A stretch of 57,999 nt of DNA, from NCBI GenBank assembly GCA_015852425.1, contig JAAAIG010000114.1:3793-61791 (forward strand). The letters are read 5' to 3'. The stretch's first letter is position 1; every line of letters begins with the position of its first letter. The position numbers were made by a program, and so were the translations under genes. Below, in pieces: positions 10,136 to 21,922 of this stretch. The notes below the pieces were generated by a model. That model did not search any database and had not been told where the DNA came from. It worked only from the letters and a program-made list of their open reading frames with translations. The stretch comes from Gryganskiella cystojenkinii. Its lineage: Eukaryota; Mortierellomycota; Mortierellomycetes; Mortierellales; Mortierellaceae.

Positions 10136-12900
10136 TTATTCAACTTTCTCAGAGGTTCCAGGCGACCGAGCAGGGCTGCCGTGAGCTTGAAGAGATGCCT
10201 CGTAGACCTCAGCATAGGCCTTCACGGCAAGGTCCTCCTGGTCCGCGTCTGTATGAGTATCCTCGTCCATGTTGGACGGCGCAATGGAATCTAGATCAGG
10301 AACTCCACGCTGCAGGTCAAGGATTTCTTGCTCGATCTGCAGGTAGTTCTCTGTTCGTCCAAACAGACTCTCGTGATCCGGGATGCTCATATGCTGATCC
10401 TCATTCGAGGACTCCATATCTGCAGATTCCACCAAAAAGCTTCGGTCTGGTTGGGTCCCGTCTACTGGTTGGATATAAAGGGAGAGCCCGTGAGCTGCGT
10501 CGTTAGAGTGCTGTTGGGGAGATGAGGGAGAGCCGTGCGGGGAAGGAGGATGGGACGACACTGTCCTGTTCGACTGCAATGAGAGCTGCTCAGCACACGA
10601 ATGTATAACATCCGCGCTCGCTTCCTGAGTGTCCAAAAAAGATTGAGCAGAAGCAGCAGCAGAAGTTTGTGATGGCGACACTCTGGTCCCTTCAGTTGGT
10701 TGTTGGTGTAGAGAACGCCGAGATATAGGTGGGCTTGAGTGTTCCGGCTCAGGCGAGTGGGTCGATCCTACCGGAGATGACCCACAATGGGGACTGGCTG
10801 GAGCGCGAAAGGTCGAAAAGAGCTGGTCGTGCAAAGGAGAATTCAATGCTGTAGGCGAAGTAGAAGTCGACGAACCTGAGGAGACAGACGTTGTTGAGGT
10901 TGCGGCAGAGACTGAGCTACCACTGGTTGTCGAGCTCGTCGATGTCATCGAGCTGTACATGGCATATCCGGCATGATCAGTCGTGATCCGCTTGCTTCCA
11001 CCGCTTAAGCGTATATTGAGATCATGGGCGCGACGATTCGCCATTTCCGTTTTTAAGCTGGCCGAGTATGCCTTGGCTCTCTCGCTGGCACTGAGAGGCT
11101 CTCGATCCATGGAGCCTGATTGACTTGCAGCCTGCGTAGAGATGGCGGATACGCGGTTGGTCTTTGTGATGGGCTCAACCTTTGATAAGCGGTTGGAGAG
11201 CGTACTGGATCGAGTTGGTTTGGAAGTGTCGGCGCCGTACAGGCCTGAGACTCTCTGGGAACCTCCATTGACGGCCAAGTTAATCGAAGGTGATCGTTGG
11301 ATCATGGAACTGGTCGTCATACTGTTACTGCTCAGAGCTCGAGATCTTTGTGCTGCCATGCGTAACGCAGCGTGCCCACCAGCATCCGTCGAGTCTGATT
11401 GCAATGACCCTGTTCTGCTTGCCGGGCCATGATGACGAAGCAGTTGTGAAGACGATGACGATGACGACGAATGCAGGTTTTGGTTATTCTCATTATGCTG
11501 CTCCTGTTGATGACCGCCGTACTGCCCCTGTTGGTGTTGTTGTTGTTGCTGTTGCTGTTGATGGTGAGGACGCTGCATAGAAAAAGAGTTCGAATTCGAG
11601 CTCTGAGATGAATGATATGCGTATGGTTGCGACGTTGAGGGTGCTTGATGACCCGCTCCCATCCCAGCCCTGAACGACGACGAAGAACTCTGCTCTGCAA
11701 CAGCCATTGTCCGCGCACGCACTGGTCCAATCCTGCTTGGGCCGGGTCTTGATTGACCTGAAGTCAATTCCTTGCTTGACTGATGACGGACAAGTTCTCC
11801 AGTGTCTCCGAGTCGTCCTGCAGCAGATGGTCGAACTGGGGTAGTGCGTACGGGAGTGGTAGGCCTAGAGTCTGGGAGTAGATACTTGAGGACCGTCTGC
11901 GGCAGTGTCATGGTCAAGCTGGATTGGGATGATGCGATTAGGATTTCAACATAGAAAAAAGAGGGGGAAACAAGAGCACTGACAGTAACGTGATGAAGCA
12001 AGTCATTCCTTTTGAGGAAATAACTCCCCAACAGCAACTCCCCCACCCTCCACCCTCTCTATTCGACGATAGAGGGCAAGAGAGAGCTCCTCCAAACAAT
12101 TCCTTTGTAACACCGTATATCACACTCACTTGGTGGACCGCTCCGGAAACTTGAGGGCATAAGTCTTGAAAGATTTTCGGCTGGTATCACGGACTTCTGG
12201 GGCAGCATCCTGAACACCCTCCTTCAAGACGGGCTCAAACGAAGACAGGAAGGGGTCGAGCTCTTGGGCTGAAAACTGGGTGATGCAGGAGGCAATGAGA
12301 CCGATACAGGCGATCCTAAGAGCCTTGTTAGGCGTCGCGAAGGCCTGACAGGCCTTGGGCAGTAAAACAACTGTGCCAGCGTTGATGATGCTGTTTAGGG
12401 CCTTGACTGCACGCGAGACCATAACTTTGTTTGTCCTGGCACAGACCTTGAGCAGCGCCCCAGTGAAAAAGTCTGCGAAATGGGCAACAAATTCTCTTCC
12501 CATGGCCGTTGACAGCTTCTCAACCAGCTCGCACGCCACCCCTGACAACCGCGTCCTTTCAGTGAGTAGCTGTTTGATGATCAAGATGATTATGATGATT
12601 AACAAAGCAGATTGGAGCAAACAAGTTAGTCATGGTGAGACACACAGGGGCAGTAATGAAAATAAAAATAAGGGCGTGTCATATGCAAGGACAAAAGTGT
12701 ACCGATTCCGTAAAGGCTTTTCGGTGGTTCTTGATGAAGAGGATGTATTCGTGGTTCTGAGCAACAGAAGAGTGACATGCGCCTGCGAGGGTCTTCATGG
12801 CGGATTCCTTTGCAGCCCAGTTGTGCTCAGTCTCTGGCGGGGTGAGGACATTGTCGAGGTCGTGGTAGTTGAGGTGAGGCGCGGATGTTGAAGAGAGCAT
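10136..12900 (-). CDS. CLASP N-terminal domain protein, microtubule-associated candidate
   Basis: Three exons (12900-12703, 12569-12130, 11918-10136) give 806 codons. Residues about 15-215 form a helical repeat domain of CLASP_N/TOG type. It starts with WAAKESAMKTLAG, continues through VACELVEKLSTAMG and ends with VRDTSRKSFKTYALKFPE. The remaining 590 residues are low complexity: Ser/Thr/Pro, a Gln-rich run near 11530-11570 and several Arg-Ser patches. CLASPs bind microtubules and help spindle and plus-end dynamics, which I infer here from the domain alone. Usual CLASPs have two or more TOG domains and exceed 1000 residues, so this is a short or divergent form. I saw no clear SxIP motif for EB1 binding. 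The stop lies 271 bases from the SAD1 start. Confidence 0.75.
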
Positions 12901-13672
12901 TGCAAGGTTTGCTGTTGTGTGGTATGTTTTTTCTAATATTACTGTTTTACTGGATCATCAAACAGCCGTGTATTGTTTCTTGACTGTCTGTCTGGCTTTC
13001 TGGCGGCACGGTGTTGAAGCAGTTTTCGTGATGATGTGGATGAGGAGTGAGCACAAAGGAAAGACAGAGGAAAGAAAAGAATTGATTCTGAAGGAGGTGA
13101 ATTGTTCAAATGGAGGGAAAAAGGGAAAACAAAAATAAAGAGCGCAAAAGAAGCGCACTCCTTTGGGTCTTTTTTTTTTTTTTTTTTTGGTCAAAGAGAA
13201 AAACCCTTTTTTTCTTTTTCTTTTCATAACTGGCTTGCCCGTTCGGGTGGTCCCCATGGCATGGACAACAACTACAACTTCCCGATATCCAAAGGGAGAA
13301 GAGTGCGAAAAGGAGAGCCTTGCCTGGACTATATTTTCCTGGCAAGGTCATATCCGACAACGAGAATGATTCAAGGACGGGTCCAAAGAGAGAGAGAGAG
13401 ATAAAAAAGAGCGGCAGACAGAGCAGTAGGCACACCAAAGACTACCCCACCCCCAATTTGTTTGTTTTGTTTGTCAGCCCTTTTTTTTGTTTTCTCTCCA
13501 CTCGAGCTGATTCCTTTTTTCTTTCACCTTTCATTCATTCACTCATTACTTCGGCACCGTTGACTCTACCCCTCCGGCTTTCAACACGTTATTGCATCCC
13601 CAGACGCAACTAAAAAAACCAATCATCTAAGCAACAGTCGAGCACAAACGTTATTATCATCATCCTGCCACC
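12901..13672. promoter_or_regulatory. divergent promoter region, CLASP-like / F-box-WD40
   Basis: Intergenic sequence of 772 bases between two divergent starts. It holds a T run of about 21 (13170-13191), pyrimidine-rich stretches before the plus-strand start and a Kozak-like gccaccATG at 13673. The ORFs inside are low-complexity Lys/Phe runs and are not supported as genes. Confidence 0.6.
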
Positions 13673-16336
13673 ATGCAGCTCCAAGCCGAGAGGGACAACT
13701 TTGTCCAGGCAGGCATCGGCGGCTCAGCTAGTTCCCCCACCAAGGATAGCCCTCTCTCGCTTCTCTCTATCGGCAACCTCAAAAAGCCTCGAGCAAAAAA
13801 GATCAAGGGAATCCCACCGCCTCCTCCAACAAAGCAGACACCCTCATCAGTCTCGACCGCAGTCCGGGCTACCGAACCTGCACCAAGTCCAGTTGCTACC
13901 GAGTCCTTCTCGACCGAGGTATTGAACCAATCCCTTCCCTTACTTCCTCCTCTGCCCTCACTTTCTTCTTGTGCTGCTGCTGCTGCCATTCCTCGAGCAC
14001 CCCTGCAATTACTCTCGACCGTTACGCAAGACATTCCATCGTTCAACCCTCTCGAAAACGCTGCAGCTACTACAGGAGCACAGTCGACACCTCCAACAAC
14101 AGCAACAAGAGCAACAGCAACCGCTTCCGCCGAGTTGGCCACAGTCTCGGCTGATCACCTACCCTGGGAAGAAGGAGGGTCGGACATTCTCTCTCGGTTT
14201 CCATTCGAGCTTTTAATCGTCATCTTGAGGTATTCATACACAGTCTTGTTAAAGCTGTTGATGGCCAATGCTATTATGCTGTGTGAAAGCCCTTTTCCAT
14301 CCACCTATGACTCTGTCGCTCATCATCCTATTTTATCTTCCAACTGTGTCTCTCTCTATGCTTTGCCTTGTATCGTTGATAGTCATTTAGACGCACTAGA
14401 CTTGTCTCATGTTGCCCAGGTATAACTTTTTTTTTAATGTGCATTTCGAGTTCCGCATGCGCATGCTCGCACAAAACGTCGCTTGGGCCCTCTCTTGGAC
14501 ATCATCTGACCTGATGTTTCCCATCAACCTACTCCTTTTCTTCCCAACTCTTTTACAAATATAGGCCAGCAGACAATGTCTCAGGATTACCAACGACGAG
14601 GCCATTTGGCGCATCAAATGCAAGGAACATCCCCTTTTCTCGGGACGACAACATGAAATATTCCCAGAGTCCAATAATGAAGAAATACGACGACCTCAAC
14701 AAAGAGCCAGCAGACCATGGCTGTCCCTATTCAAGTTTCTGTACAGAAAGAGCCTCATCGTCAAAGATAATTGGTCCAGGGCAAGACCTGAAGCTATCTT
14801 TGTCCTCGAGGGCCACACAGGGCTAATCTCCAGTCTTGAGATGTCTATCTGGACCTTGGTCACTGCGTCAATTGACTCAACTATCCGGGTTTGGGACCTC
14901 AGGACCATGCAATGCACCCAGGTCCTACGCTCTAGGCAGTCCTTGACCTGCGTCTCCCAATCTGAGCACGCGGTCTGTGCCAGAACGTCCTTTGGGTAAA
15001 TCACATGACTCCCTGGTTTTTTTTGGCGCCTACTCAAACGCCTGGACCTCTTACTCATCTCATCGTTTTCCATTTTCTTTCTTCTCAACGATGTGACATT
15101 TCTCTTGAATAGCGGCCTTTGTATCTGGGACATTCGAACGGGCGAATTAATCATGGAGGACGATACAGCCATGCCTCAAATTGCATCATTTATCTACATG
15201 GACGACAAATTCATCGGATACGGTCAGTGTGACGGACTGGTGACAGTATTTGACTGGAGCTCTCGAACACATCTTGAAGTTGCGGGATCATATCAGGCCC
15301 ACGAAGGCGACGTAAGCACTTCGTTTTGTTTTGCCTGTTGGCTGGTTGTCCTAGCTCAAACGCATATGTCTGTCGCTCTCATTATCACTGACACGACATT
15401 GGAACTCTTGCCTCTTGCATTCAATAGGTCATCCATATCAGCATCCTAGATCGCAAGCACGTCATTTCAGCAAGCACGAATGGCGAGACCTTGGTCTACT
15501 CGCTTCCTCAATCACGCATCTTGGAACGGATATTACTCCCACATGCAACACAGGCGATACAGTTCACACCCACGATCCACGAAGACAAAGTCATGTTTTC
15601 CACGAGAGACGCTGTTTATGAATACGAACTTTTGCTGGACTACCTCTCATCTGGAACGCCATCATCATCATCATCATCATCATCGTTATCATCAAGGTCA
15701 GGATATCCAGGGTTTAAATCTACGCAATCTCAAACAGGGTCAAGAAAACACCACTCTGAAGGCTCGGACGATCGGCAGCACGGCAGCAGTAGTGCTATAG
15801 TAGTCGACAGTCAATTCTCATTATCTATTCTGGATTCAGCACACGGCGGAAATGGCTCTAGCGATCACAATCCAAAAGTCACGGCGTCACCTTTGGCCTT
15901 GTCCACAAGATCCACGCCGTCAGCTGGACGGATCTGGAAGAGCTCCAACAGTCTTCTGTCGCAGATTCGACAACGAGTGGGGACCAGCAAGGTCGGCACT
16001 ACAGACCCTAACCGACTCTATATACCCACACGATTTCCTCGACTCGCCAGTCTCTGCTGTTTACCACGGACAAGTCGTTCTCTTGATCATGGCACAACCT
16101 CGGCGCGGGATTCCTATGGAGTATTTTTACCCCACAACTGCACGCGTCTTTGTGAGATTTCAGTTTATACCAGGGCCACAAAGCAGATTAGGCAGATTCA
16201 CGGTCCAGCTGTAGACAGCGTGCTGAGAGGTGCTATAAGGAATCCATTCTACACCACAATGGAGTGCAATCAGCACTGTGCTGTGGTCAGCTCGGGAAGC
16301 AAGGTCTATGTCCTTTCATTTCTTCCTCGAGAATGA
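13673..16336 (+). CDS. F-box and WD40 repeat protein
   Basis: Likely a substrate-recognition subunit of an SCF ubiquitin ligase. Five exons (13673-14229, 14383-14419, 14565-14995, 15113-15311, 15428-16336) give 710 codons. After a Pro/Ser-rich N terminus the F-box occupies about residues 172-215 (RFPFELLIVILSHLDALDL then NDEAIWRIKC), split by the tiny 37-base exon. WD40-like blades follow: EGHTGLISSLEMS...STIRVWDLRT, then GLCIWDIRTGELI, then KHVISASTNGETLVYSLP. A Ser tract (ATC-type microsatellite, 15661-15690) and a disordered insert follow. Around 16010-16140 an alternative frame looks more coding than the open one, so the last blades may be misread. The stop is only 62 bases from the convergent phosphatase stop. 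Confidence 0.85.
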
Positions 16337-16398
16337 TAGTGGGGGAAGGCGTTTATTTTTGTCTAATAAATTGTACAGTACGATATACATTACAGCAA

Positions 16399-17277
16399 TC
16401 ACATTATGAGGCACTTCTTTCCCTTTCGAGAACCCCTTGGCTTGTAATCGATGAGCCAGCGATGCTGGCGCATGTTCAACGCTCCACGTTTCACGTCTCT
16501 GACTCGCTGGATACTCTCCTCGTTGGAGAGACCTCCTATTTCCATGAGCGCGATAGCCACCAGAAGCGGAGCTCTAGTGACAGGATAGTTTAAACAGAGT
16601 CAGTCAAGGCACGTGGACCAGCGCTAGTGATTTTTTTATATTTTTTTTTTGTGGAAAGATTACCTTCCCAGGCCAGCGACACAGTGGACGACGATAGCCT
16701 CAGACGGCTTGTTCGCAGGGTCGATTCCAAAACGCTGCTTGACCAACGCGAGCCATTCATTCACGATATTTGCAGGAGGACCCTCGCCGTCACCAAAGGG
16801 CCAGTCCTGATAGTTTTCAATTGTAATGTGGAAATTGAGGAGTGAATCCTCCGAAAGAAACATTCCAGCGCTTTTTTTTTCGTTTTGTTGCAAGTACAAG
16901 GAAAGCGATTTTTCTTACATGGACAGAGATACCGAGCCTTGTTAGGGGGGCCGTTCCATAGGTCGGATCGCAGACCCGAACCACTTCTTTCGCATGATGG
17001 CGCTCAAATTCCTATAATTGAAATTTGGGTCACTACTGTCAATAGTCAGCAAAGATATAGCCAGCATAGGAGTACGGCCGTCATATCAGACCCTTACAGC
17101 TGTGTAGAGCACGAGGTTGCTGTCCGAAGGCGCGTCCGAGACAAGAAAGCGCATGTTTTGATATTCAATGACCGCAGGTCTGTTCAAGAGTCTTGGCTCG
17201 CTATGAGTACCTGTTCGAGAAAGAGTTGAAGGCCCTGGGGTCGATCTGGTAGTGGTAGTGGTAGTGGTGGTGGCCAT
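16399..17277 (-). CDS. PRL (PTP4A)-type prenylated protein tyrosine phosphatase
   Basis: Small dual-specificity-like phosphatase expected at membranes. Four exons (17277-17098, 17011-16919, 16806-16664, 16573-16399) give 196 codons. The signature loop VVHCVAGLGRAP carries Cys133 and Arg139 with Ala after the Arg, as is typical of PRLs rather than Ser/Thr. The acid loop is WPFGDGEGPP (Asp97). Cys74 in VRVCDPTY matches the PRL cysteine that forms a regulatory disulfide with the catalytic one. The C terminus is basic (KPRGSRKGKK) and ends in CLIM, a CaaX box for prenylation, as in animal PRLs. The first 30 residues are a Thr/Ser-rich extension absent from animal PRLs. The family call is firm. 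Confidence 0.93.
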
Positions 17278-19677
17278 GATGGTAATAATGCCTCTAGGAA
17301 TTATGCAGGTATGATGATGAGCATTACAGAGTAATGACTGATTGATTTAAGAAATTGTTTTTGTCAACTTTACGTTGACTTTGGATTCGGTAGTGAGGAT
17401 GAGGATGAAGGAGACCGATTGATTTATAGCATTCAAGTAGACGAGTGGATACTCAGAAAACAGTGCGAGGGTGTGGGATGTGTAAAGAAAAGAGAGAAGA
17501 TTGAAAAAAAGTAAGGCACGGGGACATTTTGACTCCTTTTGGACAGCGATCTCCTCTCTTTTTGATCTCCTCCCTATTGCAACAACACTGAATGAGCGAT
17601 CCGTGCAACTCTATTCTTGTCCCACTAACTTTGTCCTCCGCCTGCGTCCCATGTTGCTTCCAACCTCCGAGGGAGAGGCCTTGCTTTGCGCCGAACGGGA
17701 GCCTGTCGAACAAAAACGGATTTCGGTCGTGTGCCAATTTCGACAACGTCGTCTGCTGGTTTCTTCGTGATCCTTGAACGTGTCCTGTTTCCTGTGCAGC
17801 ATCGCACCATTATTGTTCATAACGAATAGTAAGTCAGTATATTATTATTAGGAATAGCTCGCTTATTGGCGACTGTCTATTACAACGAGGCCTTCACCCT
17901 CGAAAGAAAACCTTCTTAGTGTGTATCACATGATTTGCTTTTTTGGAAGCGTAAATAGACTAGAGCCGTTCCCGCGAGGAATATCGCAAGCAATTCATAC
18001 TCAATCGAAGTGCATCTTAAAACTAAAGCCAGTCCGTGAGTCCATAATTGTGCCTGGTAATCGTCAAACAGATAACCAGAGAATCGAAGAGGCTGCTAAA
18101 AAGGGAGTCTATCTCTGGAAACCAAAGCTTGAAACTTGAGCGCTTGTGGAATTGACTGCTGTTCTTCGTCTTGTCGGCGCCGTTCACTGCCAAACCTTGT
18201 TGCAATCGGAGGACTACCTTCTTGATGAAAACTGCATAGGCGCATAAGAGACGTTGCATCATGGAAGCCCGTTTCACTACAGTCGCCTAACTTAACATGC
18301 ACATATCGAGACACAGCTCATCCTGGGTGCAGTCGTCTAACACTATTTTACATCTCAGATCCCCAGCAAATATCTTGGCCTTGCACTGCCACAGCGCCAC
18401 TCACGATCAAAATGTGCTCGTGGCACAGTAGCTTTGACCTTCTACAAGTCTGGATCAAGCCAGGGTCCAGACAGATTTCATGGTATGTACCACAAACCTC
18501 ATTGATATTTATTTGTGAAAATAGGGATGTGCGGAGAGCAGAGGCTTGCTGAGAGTCCGAACATAATACATGACCCACACTCTGACTTGGGCGGAAGGTA
18601 GAGCACCTGAGGGACTAGAATAGACATGAATAATAATTGGGCGTGCAGAGTCTAAGTCACAACTGTCGCTGCAAGGAACAATCAAACTTTGAAGGGTCGC
18701 ATTCGGTAAGGTACTCTTTTCGTTCGTCGATCGTCGCTTTGCCTTCCGTCAGCCTGGGATCGGGAGGGAAAACGAGTGGAGGTTGGAACTCAACTCAAAG
18801 ATGCTCTGTTTTGGTTATTCTAGACAGTCGGATCGTGTTTTTCACACAGACCCTACCCCGATCGATGGGACGAGGTGCAATAGGAGAGAAGATGAACACG
18901 GCGCTTGAGCGTCAAAATTCAGTGGGAAATTGGGATTATTGTATCGCCTGTTCAAATTGTTCACGCCAAACAATTAAAAAAAAAAATAGACGGAGTGCAA
19001 TTCACAAACAAATGGTTTAAAATGGTGTGCTAGGCTTGGCCAAAAGTAACTTCAAGAGATAGCTAAAGCAAGAGAAAAGGACAGGGCGTCAAAAGGGGGC
19101 GCGAAGTGGACTCTGTTTCGAGGTTGTCTTTCGAGTCAACGCCACTCGCATGTCAGCATCTCAGACCTCGTTGGCCGTTTTTACCCGGCGGGTTTGATGT
19201 TTTTCGTTCTCCACTTCGCAACAACCTAAAAAAAAAATCTCCTTTCGTTCCATCTGATAAGCCAACCAGAAGGCAAGAAACTTATCAGATCGAGGCCATT
19301 CACTCTCAAAACATAAACAAAGATATCATCGCCGCCGCATTGTGTCTTCACCTGCGCTCACAGTTTCAACCTCCTAGCTCCACAACAGGAACACCGCTTG
19401 GGTTGTCATGAAGAGAAAGAAACAAGTCCTCAGAGTCCGCCTGTGTCATTTTTTTTAATGTTCATACATCCCTCTTGCAGGTGGATCCGGCCCTAATTAG
19501 GGACCCTGCCCGCAAAGGAGCATTGTTTCTTAACACTCTGCAATAAAAAAACAAACTAGTGAACGGCATCATTATAAAAAGAGTGACTCCATTTTTGTTT
19601 CTCGTCTTCTTTTTTTCTGCCTTTTCACCACCTCTGCCTCATAACCCTCCTCTATCGCCATCAACTGTTTCTGAGCA
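17278..19677. other. long intergenic region upstream of siderophore transporter
   Basis: About 2.4 kb with no supported gene. Short ORFs on both strands (for example 18637-19020 plus and 18023-18277 minus) show no domain and no matching splice partners. The right end holds two ATCTGATAA motifs (19252-19260 plus, 19282-19290 minus) and a pyrimidine-rich leader before the ATG at 19678. The left part is the upstream region of the PRL gene. Confidence 0.5.
19252..19290. promoter_or_regulatory. two inverted GATA iron-response motifs (ATCTGATAA)
   Basis: ATCTGATAAG occurs at 19252-19261 on the plus strand and again, inverted, at 19281-19290. Both match ATCWGATAA, the binding consensus of fungal iron-sensing GATA repressors (SreA/Fep1/Urbs1 type). 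They lie 388-426 bases before the start of a siderophore transporter, the classic kind of target. That they work as operators here is inference. Confidence 0.7.
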
Positions 19678-21656
19678 ATGGCAGACACCACTCAGGACTC
19701 GACCAAAATCTTGGACCGATCACTCTGGTCGCGCAAGGAGTATATGTTCCTTGTAGCAGGGTAAGCACTTCAGGCGCTCTTTCTTTCTTTCTTTCTTTTT
19801 TTTTTGTTATTTCGACATAGAAGAGCCTTTATCAGATCGTCCCTTTTATCAGATGGTTTCATGTCCATTTTCCCACGCAGAGTGCCTCGCCTTTTACTCA
19901 CCTTGTTCTCCCTTTGCCAACATGTTCGTTGCTTCTCTTTCATAGAGTGCTGACTCAGGCGTTTTTCTACTCTTTCGAAACCAATTTGATGTACAACTGC
20001 CTTAATGCCGTCACTGCTACTTTTGAGGTCTCGTCCATTGCGAGTATCCTGCCCACCATTCTTCAGATTCTGTCTGCGGCCCTTGTGCCCTTCTACACAA
20101 AGATCTCGGATGTCGTCGGAAGAGCGCAGGCCTTGACTTTTGCCATGATCTCGTACTTGATCGGTTATACCATCCAAGGTTCCGCCAAGAAGTTTTTGCA
20201 GTTTGCTCTGGGCCAGATCGTTTATGGTATCGGATCTACCGGCATGCAAACTCTTACCCAGGTCCTTATTGCAGGTAAGAAATCACAATCATCATACCCT
20301 TCTATTCCCTGTTCGACTACCTTTTCATTTTTTTGGTAAATACCAACTACTCTCTCATTTCTTCTCAAAACATGACCAGATACCACCAAGCTCCGCAACC
20401 GTGGAATTTTTTTCTCTCTCTACGACTTGCCCTCACTCGTGAACATCTTTGCAACCAACCCTTTGACGGACCCTTTGACGGATACTCAGAAATACCCCGG
20501 TGCCAACTGGCGTAACGTTTACCTCATCATCGGCATCCTGGCCGCCCTTGGCTCCATTGCTATCCTGACCCCTCTCTGGTATTTGCAACGAAAGAGTCAA
20601 AAGAAGGTCACCGTCCAGCGTCGTTCCATTGCCTGGTTGTTGCATGAGTTTGATGCCGTCGGTGCCATTTTGATCACCCTCGCCATGTCCTTGACGCTTT
20701 TGCCTATGATTTTGGCCAGGACCTTCGAGGGTAACTGGAAGAATCCCAAGATTCTCGGCATGTTCTTCCCCGGTGTTCTCCTCTATGGCGTCCTGGCCTA
20801 CTGGGAAATCAAGTATACTGATCGTCCCATCATGTCAATGAAGATTTGGTCAAACCCCTCATGTTTTGGTGGTTTGGTCGTTCAATTCTTCATGACCGTC
20901 ATGGCCGCGATGAACTGGCAGTACTACACTTTGTACTTATCCGTCTCTCGCGATATCAGTTTCGGTGATGCTCTTTGGCTCGAAAGAGGTTACCAGGCCG
21001 CCTACCTTATATTTCAGTTGATCACCAGTTTACTGATGCGAAAGTACAACACCCTTCGCCCCTTTATTTGGGTCGGTATTATTGTCCACACGATCGGTAT
21101 CGGCCTCATGATCCCCGCCCGTGCTCCAACTTCCTCGGATGCGTTCGTTGTCATCTCTCAGACCATTGTCGGTGCTGCCGGTGGCATGGCCAACATTGCG
21201 GCCTCGGTCTTGGTCACTGGCGTTGTTAGCAGGCAGGATTTGGCGACTGTTATCGGTTGTACTCAGATCTTGGGAGCTTTTGGTTCCGCGTTCGGTAGTG
21301 CTGTTGCAGGAGGTGTTTGGACGCAGTACTTGCCTACTCGTTTGGCCAAGCACATCACCGGCCCTTACGACGAGTACGGTGCTATGAACTCCCCCACCAT
21401 CTACATCCCCACGTTGGACCCTCTGACCAGATCCCAGCTTGTTGAGGCTTACTCGGATTCTCAAAAGCTGATGTCCATCATCTCTTGCGCCTTGGCTGTC
21501 TTTGCCTGCTTGGCTACCATCCCCATCAAGCATCTTGATTTGAACTCGGACCACGAGCCTGTCAAACAAGAATCTATCGGCGAGGAGATTTTGGAAGGCG
21601 ACGACAAGGTCATTGCCCACGACGAGGAAAAGGGCATCGCCTACGACTTGAAGTAA
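19678..21656 (+). CDS. MFS siderophore-iron transporter
   Basis: Major facilitator of the siderophore:H+ symporter group (Sit1/Arn/MirB/Str1 type), expected in the plasma or vesicle membrane to import ferric siderophores. Three exons (19678-19760, 19946-20274, 20380-21656) give 562 codons. After the hydrophilic start, FETNLMYNCLNAVTATF and the loop KISDVVGRAQALTF correspond to the conserved first helix region and the MFS motif A position. IVYGIGSTGMQTLTQVLIA and FFSLYDLPSLVN are typical of this group. A long extracellular loop follows the last GGVW..YLPTRL segment. Roughly 12-14 membrane segments are visible, and the C-terminal tail is acidic. GATA iron-response motifs upstream and in intron 1 fit repression by iron. 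Confidence 0.92.
19829..19854 (-). promoter_or_regulatory. two more ATCTGATAA motifs in intron 1
   Basis: Within intron 1 of the transporter (19761-19945) the minus strand reads ATCTGATAA at 19837-19829 and at 19854-19846, 17 bases apart. Tandem GATA motifs are the arrangement often favoured by two-zinc-finger iron repressors. Their intronic position is unusual. Confidence 0.6.
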
Positions 21657-21922
21657 AACCATAGTCAGTCGATTCTTCCACCAGATCATCCAAACTTCTG
21701 CACAACTGCCAGCATTACATAGATATCTATCTATTCTTATTATCAATTAATACATACCACCGCATAATCATTTAACTTGCAACGATAAGAAGTTAATATT
21801 TTCATATTCGTATTGGATGGTACACTCGTCTATTTACTTATCATATACTTGACTTCTATGAATTTTATGATCTGGTTGTACTGGATAGAATCGTCTTTTC
21901 CCACTGCTTGCCAATAGCATAT

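Noticed and set aside
13102..13440. Several Lys- or Phe-rich ORFs on both strands
   Set aside because: They are produced by poly-T and purine tracts in the divergent promoter; no domain or conservation is visible.
15852..16214. Separate 120-codon gene inside the F-box/WD40 gene
   Set aside because: It overlaps the WD40 frame on the same strand; it is better explained as a frame conflict in that gene and is reported as such.
18023..19020. ORFs of 70-130 codons in the long intergenic region
   Set aside because: No recognisable domain, no splice partners, and composition no different from the surrounding DNA.
21030..21746. 238-codon open frame on the minus strand
   Set aside because: It lies antisense to the siderophore transporter, whose frame is conserved; its composition (Gly/Asp/Arg) is that of a shadow frame.
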